Counted from the first letter of the stretch, positions 1-9,750 are shown. The stretch: DNA of 64,000 nucleotides from JADGHE01 sp035716025 (GCA_035716025.1 DASTKH010000042.1:1-64000), one strand, 5' to 3'. Program-made: numbers and translations. The notes: a model not told the origin generated them from the sequence alone.

Positions 1-2313
1 CCATGCCGACTGGAAATCGCGCGTATAGATCTCCAACAGGTCTTCGACCAGATTGTCGTATTGTTCGGAGACCGCGGCCTGTTCGCCGGCCGCGCCCAAC
101 ACCCAGCGATCCCGCTTCACCTGCTCGGTAATGTCGCCGAGCCGCTCGACAAAGGCCCGCTGGAAACCCGCATAGGTGAAGAAGCCCGGAACCTTGATGT
201 CCTCGATCGGTTTGCCGCCGGCTCCCTCGAAGACGAGCGCGACGTCGGGGCCGCCGTGACGGACCACCTCCCAGTCGCGTGCGAGATGTGAGGTTCGTGC
301 CTGGGACTTGAGGAGCTCATAAGCGCGCTGCGCCACGGAAAGGCGGGCGAGCGTCTTTTGGCATTCCTCGACGAGCGGCCCGTGCAGCGTGAACAAGGGC
401 TCCCGGTCGGCGCCGAGATCGAGCATCGCCACAAGATGCTCTTCCAGCGCCTTGCGGCCCTCGGCATTGGCGGCGCCGGGATAGAGGTTCTCTGCCCAGT
501 CGCGCCGCATCCAGTTGACGATCAGATCCTTGTCCGCGGCGTGCAGGCCGCCGATCATCAGGTAGACCTTGAGGGCCTCGTACAGGAAGCTCGGATTGTT
601 GCGGTTGGCCTCCAGCACTTCCTCGAGCCGGAAGGCAAGACGCGGGCGGAACATGCGCTCGAGTGCGACCGCATAGGCGCTCTCGGAGGAAGACTGTAGC
701 CGCTCGCGCTGTGAGAGCCCGAATGTTGCGGCAAGCGGGGTCGACACGTCCTTCGTGGCAAAGCCCGACGGCATGTGCCGCAACCGATGCAGGATCGGGA
801 GCACCTTGGCGAAATCGCGATCCGCGACGAGGGATTCGCGCGGCAAGGGTCCCGCCGCCTGCTGATACTGGACGACCGCCGTGCCGGTGTTGCGGATGAG
901 CGCGCTGTTGCGCGTATAGCTCAGCCACCACACGCCCGCGCAGGCGAGGGCGAGCAGGGCGATCGCAGCGTACGCGCCAGTACGCAGGATGAAGGCCCGC
1001 CGCACCGCGGCGCGGTCGGTGGAAACCCATGCCGCCTCGCCGATGATCACCTTGTTGATGAGGTTGGTGAGGAAGAAGCTCTTGCCCCTCCCGGAATAGC
1101 CGGCGGCTGCGACCTCTTCTGCCCCGAAGGAGCGCGCGAGCGCGCCGATCACCCGGTCGATCGGCGTGCCCTCCTGCGTTCCGGAAGTGAAATAGAAGCC
1201 GCGCAAAGTTGCGTTGGCGTGATAGCGCGTAGGCTCGAAGATGGCGTTGAGGAAGTCGAAGATCGTGCGCTTGAGGGCCGCCATCTGGGCGGGGAAGCCG
1301 TACAGCGCAACCCGGGTCGTTGGCGCCGGCTCCTCCTGCAGGCGGTCAGTCAGATCGTTGTTGAGGCGCTCGATCAGCGCGTCGAACTCGAACGGGACCT
1401 CGCCGACGAGATTGCGGGTCTTGTCGTTGGTCTGGAACGTCGCGCCCCAGACCTGCTTGCGTCCCTCCTCGCCGAGATTGCCGAAGAATTCCATGAAGCC
1501 TGCGACGAGGTCGCATTTCGTGAACAGAGCGTAGACCGGGAAATCGACCTTGAGGCGCTCATGCAGTTCGAGCAGGCGCGCCCGGATCGCGTTCGCATGG
1601 GCGCTGAGCTCGGCCGAGCTCAGCGTCATCAGGTCTTCGAGGCTGATCGCTACGATCACGCCGTTGATCGGCTGACGTGGCCGGTTCTTCTTCAACAGAT
1701 CGAGGAAGGAAACCCAGCTCTGCTGGTCGGCGGCGCTGTCGGAGTCCTGCGTCGTGTATCGGCCCGCAGTGTCGATCAGCACCGCGTCCTCGGTGAACCA
1801 CCAGTCGCAATAGCGGGTGCCGCCGACGCCGGCGACCGCAGCCGGCGTTGCCCCGCGCGAGAGCGGGAATTTGAGCCCGGAATTGACGAGCGCGGTCGTC
1901 TTTCCTGAGCCGGGAGGACCGATCAGGAGATACCAGGGAAGGTCGTAGAGGTAATCGGCTTTGCCGCCGCTGGCTGCCTTCAGCGTCGCCAGCGCGTCCT
2001 TCATTTTCTCCTTCAGGACGGGCGTGTCGACGTCGTCCCTCTTGTCCTTCTCGCTCTGGGCGATACCCTCGGCAAGCGCTTCCGCCCGTTTCTTGCGGCG
2101 CCAGAAGGTAAACCCTCCGAATCCCGCAAGCAGCGCGGTGATCACCACCACGGCGCTCTCGCGGACGATGTAGCTGTCGAACGGTCGCCATCCGCCGATA
2201 TTGATCAGCGGTCCGTACTGCCAGATCATCACCGAGACGGACGAAAGTCCGACACCGTACAGTACGATGCGGAGTATCTGTCCGGCAGGGCCTGACGTTA
2301 ACCACTTTGGCAT
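1..2313 (-). CDS. tssM: T6SS inner-membrane protein TssM (IcmF family), N-terminal part; cut by the window edge
   Basis: TssM is the large inner-membrane ATPase-like component that, with TssL (and TssJ where present), forms the T6SS membrane complex. The visible part is about 771 residues, so the C-terminal periplasmic portion of a typical 1100-1200-residue IcmF lies outside the window. Two hydrophobic segments lie near the N-terminus (about residues 11-35 and 52-72), followed by a cytoplasmic domain with a Walker A motif GPPGSGKT near residue 132 and then a third membrane segment near residue 443. The ATG at 2311-2313 lies 24 bases behind tssL, so it is the last gene seen of the leftward operon. 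The family call is firm; the completeness of the 3' end cannot be judged. Confidence 0.93.
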   Translation of the reverse strand, partial: MPKWLTSGPAGQILRIVLYGVGLSSVSVMIWQYGPLINIGGWRPFDSYIVRESAVVVITALLAGFGGFTFWRRKKRAEALAEGIAQSEKDKRDDVDTPVLKEKMKDALATLKAASGGKADYLYDLPWYLLIGPPGSGKTTALVNSGLKFPLSRGATPAAVAGVGGTRYCDWWFTEDAVLIDTAGRYTTQDSDSAADQQSWVSFLDLLKKNRPRQPINGVIVAISLEDLMTLSSAELSAHANAIRARLLELHERLKVDFPVYALFTKCDLVAGFMEFFGNLGEEGRKQVWGATFQTNDKTRNLVGEVPFEFDALIERLNNDLTDRLQEEPAPTTRVALYGFPAQMAALKRTIFDFLNAIFEPTRYHANATLRGFYFTSGTQEGTPIDRVIGALARSFGAEEVAAAGYSGRGKSFFLTNLINKVIIGEAAWVSTDRAAVRRAFILRTGAYAAIALLALACAGVWWLSYTRNSALIRNTGTAVVQYQQAAGPLPRESLVADRDFAKVLPILHRLRHMPSGFATKDVSTPLAATFGLSQRERLQSSSESAYAVALERMFRPRLAFRLEEVLEANRNNPSFLYEALKVYLMIGGLHAADKDLIVNWMRRDWAENLYPGAANAEGRKALEEHLVAMLDLGADREPLFTLHGPLVEECQKTLARLSVAQRAYELLKSQARTSHLARDWEVVRHGGPDVALVFEGAGGKPIEDIKVPGFFTYAGFQRAFVERLGDITEQVKRDRWVLGAAGEQAAVSEQYDNLVEDLLEIYTRDFQSAW

Positions 2314-2337
2314 GAGCGTTGTCCTGCGGCTTGCCGC

Positions 2338-4047
2338 TCAGTCGGTGCGCGGAATCAGCACTTCGACGCGCCGGTTTTGTGCACGTCCGTCGGGAGTGTC
2401 GTTGCTGGCGATCGGCTGATCTGCGCCCTTGCCTTCGATCTGCAGGCGTTCCGGCTTGGAAAGACCCTTCTTGAGCACCGCTGCGACGGCCTCCGCGCGC
2501 GCCACCGAAAGGTGGAAATTCGAAGGAAAGCGCACGTTCTTGATCGGGATGCTGTCGGTATGGCCGACCACCTTGATGAAGCCCGTCTCGTTCTCCACCG
2601 CGCGGGCGATCTTGGCGGCCACGGGAAGGAATTTCTCGCGCACGTCGGCCTTGCCGGATTCGAAAAGCACGAGATCTCCGACCCGGAAGATGATCGTGTT
2701 GGCGGTCTGCACGAGCTTGACCGTCGTGTTGCAGTCCGCTCCGAGCTCCGCGCAGATGCGTTGCAACTGCGTGATCCGATTGACCGGCGGCGGGGGCGGC
2801 GGGGGCGGCGGCGGTGCGATGATGCGCCGCGCGATCTCGATCTTGTCTTGCGGATGCAGGGCAAGCGTCGCGGCCGCCACCGACTCGGCCTCATTCCCGA
2901 GCAGCGTGCGCAGTCCCGCGAACAGCATGAGGAGCAGCAACGCGGCAACCGATGCCGTAATCCACACCGGGATGCGGAGCCGCGAGGTGCGGGCCTCGAG
3001 CCTCTGGCCCTGCCAGCGCGGCGAAAGGTCGTGGATGACCTTCGGCTTCACGCGACGCAGCACTTCGTAGAGGTTGCGCTGAATCTGCTGCAGCTGGGCC
3101 TGGCCGTTCGGCGTGGTCCGATGCAGCCCCTGGAAGCCGAGCGCGAGACAGGCGTGTTGCAGCTCGAGCACCGGGTAGTTGACCAGGGGATCTTTCAGTT
3201 TCTGTTCGAGCTCTTCGAAAAAACGCACGCCGCCGATCCGCTCGCCGAAGAAGCGGGTCAGCATGCTGTACTGCGCCCAGACGTGGCGATCCTCGGTCGG
3301 GATGTTCTGGACGATATCGTCGGCCGTGGCGCAGAGGATGTACTTTGCCACGTTGGCCTGGTCTTCCGGAATGCCGGCCGACCGGATGTCCTTTTCGAAG
3401 AATTTGATGGCGTCGGCGACCTGTTCCATCAGGCTCGCAAAGGAGGCGCGCATCAGCGCGACGCGCAGCCGCCCGAGCAGCAACAGCAGCGGCCCGGCTG
3501 ACCGCATGATCGGGTTCTCGTGGGGGGCGGCGAGCTCGTCGAGCCGCAATTCGCGGAGGCTTGCGGTCTGCGCACCGACTTGCTGCGGCGCGGCGGGACG
3601 CTGGGTCTGAATCCAGTCTTCCGGGGCGGGCGTCTGCGGCGCCGTTCCGTATGCCGGCGCGGCGGGGTGGCCGGGATAGGGGGAGGTCGGGGGATAGGGC
3701 GGCGCGGCGGGCGGATAAGGCGGCGCGGCGGGGTGGCCGGGCGCCGCATAGGGATTGGGCGCCGGCGGAACGTAGGGGGTCCCTGCAGGCGGTGCGTAGG
3801 GGGACGGCGCAGGTGGCTGCGGATAGGGGTTCGGAACCGGCGGAACATAGCCGGGCGGGGGCGCGCCTGCCCCGGGGGGCGGGCCGGCCGGCCCGGTGGG
3901 GGGCGGCGGTGGCGGCGGGGGATAGCCCGGAGGCGCCGCCGCGGGGGGCTGCGGCGGGGCAACAGGACGGCGAGCCCCTGGATTGGGCCTGATGATCGTG
4001 CGCTCTCCCCTCCCGAAAGCGCCGAACGGTCCGTCTTTGTCGCTCAT
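2338..4047 (-). CDS. tssL: T6SS protein TssL: DotU domain fused to a C-terminal OmpA-like peptidoglycan-binding domain
   Basis: This 569-residue membrane-complex protein bridges TssM and the cell wall. The order is: a very proline-rich cytoplasmic N-terminus (about residues 24-130), the DotU/IcmH domain (about 165-345), one membrane span (about 362-385), a run of ten consecutive prolines, and a periplasmic OmpA-like domain (about 430-565) with the GHTDS motif and a downstream LSVARAEAV segment typical of peptidoglycan binding. The DotU-OmpA fusion is the extended form of TssL known from several proteobacterial T6SSs. Its ATG overlaps the tssK stop (ATGA), implying translational coupling. The N-terminal proline tract is much longer than in ordinary TssL proteins and is treated as a finding. 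Confidence 0.95.
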   Translation of the reverse strand: MSDKDGPFGAFGRGERTIIRPNPGARRPVAPPQPPAAAPPGYPPPPPPPPTGPAGPPPGAGAPPPGYVPPVPNPYPQPPAPSPYAPPAGTPYVPPAPNPYAAPGHPAAPPYPPAAPPYPPTSPYPGHPAAPAYGTAPQTPAPEDWIQTQRPAAPQQVGAQTASLRELRLDELAAPHENPIMRSAGPLLLLLGRLRVALMRASFASLMEQVADAIKFFEKDIRSAGIPEDQANVAKYILCATADDIVQNIPTEDRHVWAQYSMLTRFFGERIGGVRFFEELEQKLKDPLVNYPVLELQHACLALGFQGLHRTTPNGQAQLQQIQRNLYEVLRRVKPKVIHDLSPRWQGQRLEARTSRLRIPVWITASVAALLLLMLFAGLRTLLGNEAESVAAATLALHPQDKIEIARRIIAPPPPPPPPPPVNRITQLQRICAELGADCNTTVKLVQTANTIIFRVGDLVLFESGKADVREKFLPVAAKIARAVENETGFIKVVGHTDSIPIKNVRFPSNFHLSVARAEAVAAVLKKGLSKPERLQIEGKGADQPIASNDTPDGRAQNRRVEVLIPRTD

Positions 4048-5381
4048 CGCCGGTCTTCCAGAATTGCCCAGAGCTCCAGTTGGAGATCGGGCCAGTCACC
4101 GGAGAAGTGCATGCCGATCGAACTCGCCGTCGAGAACTCTGGCCAGAGCGGCGACTTGCGGTCAAGATAGAAGTAGACGTGATCGGTTATCGCACGAATC
4201 TGTGGCGGGGGCGTGGGCAGATGGACGAGCGGCACGCCGGGCAAATTGGCGTGCACGATTTCGTTCATCTTGGTGTTCGGACCCAGCTTGAAGAGGTGCG
4301 GGAACTGGTGCTGGATTTCGATCAGCGGCCGGCGCGCCGCGACTTCGAGCACGAAATTCGCGTTACGGAACAGACTCCGGTCGCGGATCGTCGATACAAA
4401 GGCGTTCTGCGCCCGCTCGATGATTTCGAGGCGAATGGCTCGGCGTCCGAGACGCGCGCTCAGGAAATCCTGCAAGTCGCGCATCAGGTTGGCGAACGTG
4501 TATTCCAGATTGTCGTGGTCGTAGGCGGGATAATCCCGCGCGTGGCGCTCAGGCGTGGCAAACGTCGCCAGCTCGCCCGCAAGCCGCAAAAATTCCTCGA
4601 ACAGCCGCTCCGGGTGGATATAGGTCGAGCCGCGAAAGTGCCGCAGCACGTTGATGTGCCGGTTGAGGAGTTGCAGCACGAAATAATCGACACTCTGCAA
4701 ACCGCCCCCGGAAGTCGGGTCCGCCGCGTAGCGGGCCAGTTCTTCGAGCTTGTTGTCGATCCAGCCGACCACGCGGTCGATCCAGCCGTCCACCACCGGA
4801 TGGGCCGTGCAGGTGAGAACCGGCGGCACGTATTTTTCGTCGAAAATGATGGTGCGATCGCGCACTTCCAGAATGCGAGCGATGCCAAGCGTGACGTAGC
4901 CCGGCTTCGCTGTCTTGCGCAGTTCGAGGGCGAGCCGCGGAAACGCCACTTCGATTTGCTCCTCGATACGCAATGACGAGGTGGAATCGATAAAGGTCTC
5001 GGGCGCGCTCGTGTAGCGACTGGCGCTTTCTGCGTCCCGTTCGTCGACTTCGCGCGTGTTGGGCGCGGCAACCGGCAATGTCAGCCAGGCGATCTGACTT
5101 GCGGCACTGTCAGGCACATCGATCGGCTCCGGCGGCGGACAGTCGCCGGGAATGTCGAACGGCGTGCCGTCCGGCATGATGCCCACCGCGCGGCGCAGCG
5201 CGAACTTGCTCTGCGTAGCAAGATCGCGATCGATCTCCAGATGCGAAAAACCCCAGGGATAAGGGGTGATGTACCGAACCCGGCTGTCGATCAAATGTTC
5301 GAGATAACGGTCGCTTTGCTGTAGGTGGTGCGGGCGCAGAAACAGCCCCTCCGACCAGACGACCTTGCTGTACCAAGACAT
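4044..5381 (-). CDS. tssK: T6SS baseplate subunit TssK
   Basis: TssK links the cytoplasmic baseplate wedge (TssE/F/G) to the membrane complex. The 445-residue length and the N-terminal sequence, with the conserved WxEGLFLRPHHLQQ block at residues 9-22 and an EIVHANLPGVPLVHLP block near residue 372, are diagnostic of the family. It follows tagH by 41 bases and overlaps tssL by four. No truncation or frameshift is visible. Confidence 0.96.
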   Translation of the reverse strand: MSWYSKVVWSEGLFLRPHHLQQSDRYLEHLIDSRVRYITPYPWGFSHLEIDRDLATQSKFALRRAVGIMPDGTPFDIPGDCPPPEPIDVPDSAASQIAWLTLPVAAPNTREVDERDAESASRYTSAPETFIDSTSSLRIEEQIEVAFPRLALELRKTAKPGYVTLGIARILEVRDRTIIFDEKYVPPVLTCTAHPVVDGWIDRVVGWIDNKLEELARYAADPTSGGGLQSVDYFVLQLLNRHINVLRHFRGSTYIHPERLFEEFLRLAGELATFATPERHARDYPAYDHDNLEYTFANLMRDLQDFLSARLGRRAIRLEIIERAQNAFVSTIRDRSLFRNANFVLEVAARRPLIEIQHQFPHLFKLGPNTKMNEIVHANLPGVPLVHLPTPPPQIRAITDHVYFYLDRKSPLWPEFSTASSIGMHFSGDWPDLQLELWAILEDRR

Positions 5382-5422
5382 CGAGCCCCGCGTGTCTTCA
5401 GCGAATCCGGTTGCAGACTAGC

Positions 5423-6859
5423 CTATTTCTTGCCGCGCTCGTAACACTCGGCGAAATACTGCATGAACACGTCGACGAGCCCGCCTTCGTTGCGCCGGGT
5501 TTTGATTTGCCAGCGCGCGACATAGGCGTCCCACAGGCGCGCCTTGCGCGATCCGATGACGGCGGCAATGCCGCGGTCGTTATCGGTCTCGCTCTCGATC
5601 GTCTGCGGGTCGAAATCGGCCACCAGCATGCGCAGGGCCTGTTGCATGGCCGCGTAGGTCATGACCTGGTGCGTCTTGAGATCGCTGAAGCTCTGCTCGA
5701 ATGCACGCGGTGCATCGAGATAGCTCGAAGTCCGCGGGCCGAACATGATGCGGAGCGCCTCATCCGTGGTCGGCGAGAACTTCAGCGGATTGTTGTCGAG
5801 CGCCTGGATCATCGTCTGATTGGCGCTGCGGGTCATTCGCTTTGCTTCGACGCGCGCGCTGAGCAGCTGGCGCACGTTTTCGGCCACGAGACGCATCAGC
5901 GCGCCGAGCATCTCCGCGAGCTGCTCCGGCGTGTGGCGAGCCAGAAATTCCTCAGGGATGCCGGCGCCACGCGCAAAACAGCGAAGGATGTCGGCGTTGC
6001 CGCCTGCGGCAGGCGCGAGGGGCTGTGTACTGGCCGGGGGGGCCGCGGCGACCGGCGGCGCGGGCCGGCCGATGCCGGCATTTGCACCGCCTGCGGGCGT
6101 CGCGCCTGGCGCGGTTTCAGGGGTGCCCCAAGGCCCGTCGGGCTCGCTCGAGACCCAGACGGGCCGACGCGGCGTTGGGACCGGTGGAGGAGGTTCTGGC
6201 GCGGGAGCGGGCTTCGGCGCGCCGCTTGCCCAATCGAGATCGTCGGGCGGGCCGTCGCCGCGCGCCATCGGCGGTGGAGGCGGCGGCTCGAAAGGCGGCG
6301 TCGCCTGCGGCAGGTCGACGTCGAAATGCGAGGCGATGCGCGGTGTTGCACCGGAAAGCGGGTCCGGAACATCGGCCGCCCAATCCAGGAAATCGGAGTG
6401 CACCGGCCGAGGCGCCTCGCGCGGCGATAAAACGGCCGAGCGATCGACCGGCGGCGCCGCATCCTCGATGGGCGTCCAAAGATCATCGTAGGACGGGGCC
6501 GGGCGTTGGTCGAGCGCGGGCCGTGCGGCGGCGCCTTCCTCCCCCGTGACGGAGACCGCGATGATGTAGTGCCCGATGACGAGCCGGTCGCCATCCCGCA
6601 GCAGGTGCGGCCCTTTCAGCCGCCCCTCGCTTCCATACAGGAAGGTGCCGTTCGTGGACACGTCATGCAGCCAATAGCCGCCGTCCTTGTAACGGATTTC
6701 GCAGTGTTTGCTCGATATGAAACGGGTCGGGTCGGGCAGCGTCCAATCGAGATGGGTGTCGCGGCCGATGTCAATTCCCCGCTTGCCCGAGACGGTGACG
6801 CTCAAGGGGCCGCCGTCCGGCAACGTCGCTTCGTTTTCGATCCTCAAGCTGAGCGGCAT
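5423..6859 (-). CDS. tagH: T6SS-associated FHA-domain protein TagH (Fha/ImpI)
   Basis: This 478-residue protein has an N-terminal forkhead-associated domain (about residues 20-100) with the GRD...SSKHCEI...STNGTFL signature that binds phosphothreonine, a disordered proline/alanine-rich middle (about 140-285), and the conserved C-terminal domain of T6SS FHA proteins (about 290-470). In known systems Fha is a target of the PpkA/PppA kinase-phosphatase switch that triggers firing post-translationally. No kinase or phosphatase gene is visible in this window, so that regulation is inferred. It sits between the small gene at 6981-7520 and tssK in the same operon. Confidence 0.9.
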   Translation of the reverse strand: MPLSLRIENEATLPDGGPLSVTVSGKRGIDIGRDTHLDWTLPDPTRFISSKHCEIRYKDGGYWLHDVSTNGTFLYGSEGRLKGPHLLRDGDRLVIGHYIIAVSVTGEEGAAARPALDQRPAPSYDDLWTPIEDAAPPVDRSAVLSPREAPRPVHSDFLDWAADVPDPLSGATPRIASHFDVDLPQATPPFEPPPPPPMARGDGPPDDLDWASGAPKPAPAPEPPPPVPTPRRPVWVSSEPDGPWGTPETAPGATPAGGANAGIGRPAPPVAAAPPASTQPLAPAAGGNADILRCFARGAGIPEEFLARHTPEQLAEMLGALMRLVAENVRQLLSARVEAKRMTRSANQTMIQALDNNPLKFSPTTDEALRIMFGPRTSSYLDAPRAFEQSFSDLKTHQVMTYAAMQQALRMLVADFDPQTIESETDNDRGIAAVIGSRKARLWDAYVARWQIKTRRNEGGLVDVFMQYFAECYERGKK

Positions 6860-6980
6860 GCTCGCGTCGTTCCCTCGCGCAGTCCCCGCACCATCGTCGG
6901 CCGGCTCGCATCCGCGCGGCAGCCGGACGATGCGGCAGTCGTCCGGCAGCGCGGAATTTTCTGATGCATTATATCATCTC

Positions 6981-7520
6981 TTAGGGCTCGTCTCCCGCAA
7001 GCCGTTTTCCTTGCTCGATGCATTGGCGCAGTTGATCCTGGCGTTGATCCGCCGGCGCCTGCGAGAACGCCAGCATGATCGCCGCACGCGCCGCGCGCGG
7101 TGTCTGATACGGCGGAAACGGTACGCCCGGCATCGCAATGCCGCCGGCCCAACCGGCCGCAAGGGCGAGCCACGTCGAAGGCGACTGCCGGCCGCCTTCG
7201 ATGCCGCATTGCAGCGCCTGCAGGCGACGCTCCTCCTCGGGCTCCTTCACCCAGTTTTCGGCGGCCGCAAGCGCGGCGTCCTCCGCGTTAGAGCGTTGCG
7301 GGGCCAGCAGCCGGACCGACTGACAGGCCCACCAGACCGCCTCGCGCCGTGGCAGCAGATAGGACAGAAACTGCACCGCCTTGACCAGTTGGCCCTCCGA
7401 GACCAGCGCGTTTACGAACGCGAGCGACGGCTGATCCGTCGGCTCCATGTCCATTTCTTCGGCCGCCGTCGGAAACGCCTCATAGAGGTCGCGGTCGGTC
7501 AGGAATCGCAGGCGCGCCAT
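6981..7520 (-). CDS. Small T6SS-linked protein of unknown function (possibly DUF6931 family)
   Basis: A 179-residue soluble, acidic, helix-rich protein starting MARLRFLTDRDLYEAFP. It has no signal peptide or membrane segment, and the central part is rich in Trp/Ala (WWACQSVRLL, WLALAAGWAGG). It starts 13 bases after the vgrG stop and precedes tagH by 121 bases, so it is co-transcribed with the spike gene. I associate this type of gene with the DUF6931 family found near T6SS spike genes, but from memory only. A role as a VgrG-loading adaptor or chaperone is an inference from position. It is unlikely to be spurious because its reading frame fits the operon and has coding character. Confidence 0.7.
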   Translation of the reverse strand: MARLRFLTDRDLYEAFPTAAEEMDMEPTDQPSLAFVNALVSEGQLVKAVQFLSYLLPRREAVWWACQSVRLLAPQRSNAEDAALAAAENWVKEPEEERRLQALQCGIEGGRQSPSTWLALAAGWAGGIAMPGVPFPPYQTPRAARAAIMLAFSQAPADQRQDQLRQCIEQGKRLAGDEP

Positions 7521-7533
7521 CGCTGCGCGAACC

Positions 7534-9423
7534 TCAGTTGATGCGGACCATCACGCCATTGATGGTGATGCCCGAATTGTCGATCTTGATCGTGTTGCCG
7601 CCCACCGTGAGCTTGATCTCGGTGACGGCGTCGATATGAATTTTCTGGTCGGAATGGACCGAAATGGTCCCGGTGACCGTGCGATCCTCATTGCCGCCGA
7701 TATTCGTCGAATAGTTGCTCTTGATGAATTGCCTGCGGCTGCCCTCCAGGATGTCGAGGCTCTGATCTCCCTTCTTGATCGTCAGTTTGTCATCGCCATT
7801 TTGAATCGTCGTTTCGCGTGAGGGACTGCCTCTGACCGGCGAAAAGACCCGCCCGATGTCCCAGGTCTCCGAATTGCGGATCGTGACCTTGTGGTCCTTC
7901 TGGGCGTGCATCCGGATGAATTCCTCGCCCTTCCTGTCCTCGAACATGAACTCATTGTAACCGCCGCCGCCGATCGTGGAATTGGACTTCAGCCCGGACT
8001 GCGTCCGCTGATCGCCACCATTCTCCGCCATGGGATAGGGATAGCGGTTGTCGCCATTGTAGACGCAGCCGATCACGATCGGGTGATCGGGATCGCCCTC
8101 CTCGTAGGCGATGACCACTTCCATGCCGATCCGGGGGATGAACTGGGCACCCCAGTTGGAGCCGGCCCAGAGCTGAGCGACCCGCGTCCAGCGCGAATGT
8201 GTCGCGGGGCTGTTGTAGCCCCTATTCCGATCCCAGAAATACTCGACCAGGATGCGTCCGTGCTCGTCCACCCAGATCTCCTGACCGGACGGGCCGCAAA
8301 CCCTGCCGGTGTGCATCCCGTAGACGAGCGGCCGCGGGGTGATTTGCGGCGCCCGGAACGGATGATCATAGGGCAGGAACTCGTAAGTGCCGTCATAGGC
8401 ATCGTTTGCGGCGTTCGGATCGTTGCTCGATTCGTAGGCTTCGGTGACGTAGGAATGCGTCGCCCGCACAACGCAATAGAGCTTGTTTTCCGTTTCGTCG
8501 GCGTGCTTGGCGAGCTTGATCTTGGCGCCCGGAAACAGCGGTGCCGCATCGCCATTGGCATAGCGGCGGTTGTCAAACGCCTGCTCGGCCTCCAGGCGGA
8601 CCGTCGCGCGCTGAAAGCCAAGGTTCAGGTCCTTATAGTTAACCGGGTGATCATAAAGCTCGCCAATGCCTTTGGCTTGTTTGGTCGCCAGCAGGCCCTG
8701 GCCCGGCGCTTTGAAGTTGTAATCGTTGGTGACTACGGTCTTGCTGCGCGTGCGGCGCTCCGAATGCCAGTCGAACAGGTGCTCCTCGGCGCCGCCTTCC
8801 GCACCGACGATTGAACGCAATGGAACAGAACTGAAACCGGGAATGGCGCTGTACCCGGATTTGGAATCGGTCAGGACGAGGTTGTGGGAACCTTGCTGAT
8901 GCTCAAAAAAATAGAAAATGCCTTCTTCCTCCATCAGTCGTGAGACGAAGGCGAGATCCGTTTCCCGGTACTGCACGGTGTATTCGCGCTTGGTGTACAT
9001 GTTTTCGAGGCGAAATTCATAAAGGCCGGATTCATGGTTGCGTTGAAATACCTGGGTAATGATTTCATCGACCGTCATGTCGGCATAAATGACGCAATCT
9101 GTCGTGCGCGAAAGGAGCCACAACCACGGGCGAAAGACGAGATTGTAGACGTAATAGCGGCCGCGCAACCCCGCATTCTGCGCTTCGATCAAACGCGCGT
9201 GGTAGTAGCGCGTTGTCGAATAAGATTCGTGCGTAATCGTGCACCCCTTGCCCAGCACGCTTTCAAAGTTGATCTTGGGGTCCTCGCTGACGACCTCGGC
9301 ACGCCACTCGAAGAGCTCGCTCAGACCTTCGGTGATGTCGTAGCGCGCAAGACAAACCTTGTCCCTCGGAATGCCGGAGTCGAAATCGATCCTGGCAACG
9401 CGCCCGTCCTGAGTCATGGCCAT
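7534..9423 (-). CDS. vgrG: T6SS spike protein VgrG (TssI)
   Basis: VgrG forms the trimeric gp27/gp5-like spike at the tip of the Hcp tube. The 629-residue product starts MAMTQDGRVARIDFDSG; a GTG 57 bases upstream (9480) would add 19 residues, but the ATG at 9421-9423 has a better ribosome site (AGGAAAGAGG). The order is the gp27-like base (residues 1 to about 370), the gp5 OB-fold (about 380-480, with GPSGQEIWVDEHGRILVEYF) and the needle of beta-helical repeats ending in KIDNSGITINGV. There is no C-terminal effector extension, so cargo must be loaded through PAAR or adaptor proteins. It is the first gene of the leftward operon. Confidence 0.95.
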   Translation of the reverse strand: MAMTQDGRVARIDFDSGIPRDKVCLARYDITEGLSELFEWRAEVVSEDPKINFESVLGKGCTITHESYSTTRYYHARLIEAQNAGLRGRYYVYNLVFRPWLWLLSRTTDCVIYADMTVDEIITQVFQRNHESGLYEFRLENMYTKREYTVQYRETDLAFVSRLMEEEGIFYFFEHQQGSHNLVLTDSKSGYSAIPGFSSVPLRSIVGAEGGAEEHLFDWHSERRTRSKTVVTNDYNFKAPGQGLLATKQAKGIGELYDHPVNYKDLNLGFQRATVRLEAEQAFDNRRYANGDAAPLFPGAKIKLAKHADETENKLYCVVRATHSYVTEAYESSNDPNAANDAYDGTYEFLPYDHPFRAPQITPRPLVYGMHTGRVCGPSGQEIWVDEHGRILVEYFWDRNRGYNSPATHSRWTRVAQLWAGSNWGAQFIPRIGMEVVIAYEEGDPDHPIVIGCVYNGDNRYPYPMAENGGDQRTQSGLKSNSTIGGGGYNEFMFEDRKGEEFIRMHAQKDHKVTIRNSETWDIGRVFSPVRGSPSRETTIQNGDDKLTIKKGDQSLDILEGSRRQFIKSNYSTNIGGNEDRTVTGTISVHSDQKIHIDAVTEIKLTVGGNTIKIDNSGITINGVMVRIN

Positions 9424-9486
9424 GGATTTCGAAGCCTCTTTCCTGCCTAGGGTAAGGTCGTTCTGCCGGAGTCGGACCACGTTGGT

Positions 9487-9581
9487 GCTTTGCGTGGTCC
9501 CCGACAGGGCAGCCGCGCGCGCGGCGACAGGATACGGGGAGCCTGCCCCGCGGCCGGGTCGTTGCCGATAGCACGCAAAGC
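9487..9581. repeat. Perfect 10-base inverted repeat in two arms, possible operator pair
   Basis: GCTTTGCGTG at 9487-9496 recurs as its exact reverse complement CACGCAAAGC at 9572-9581, with 75 bases between. It lies upstream of vgrG in the divergent control region. It could be a pair of regulator sites or chance; no regulator gene is adjacent. Confidence 0.3.
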
Positions 9582-9750
9582 CATAGTCCCGCTGCCACGA
9601 GATGGAGCTGCTCGCCCGGTTAGTGACGGAATGCCGGCCGGGGGTTCAAAATCGAGAGCGAGGCCGACCTTCGGCCGTTCACGGACGAGACGATATACCA
9701 GGCGCCAACCGGGCGTCGAGGCTGAGCCGGGCGGCGAAATTCGACCGGAG

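Noticed and set aside
7534..9423. VgrG as an 'evolved' spike with a fused effector domain
   Set aside because: The protein ends in the needle repeats at residue ~629; no extra domain is present.
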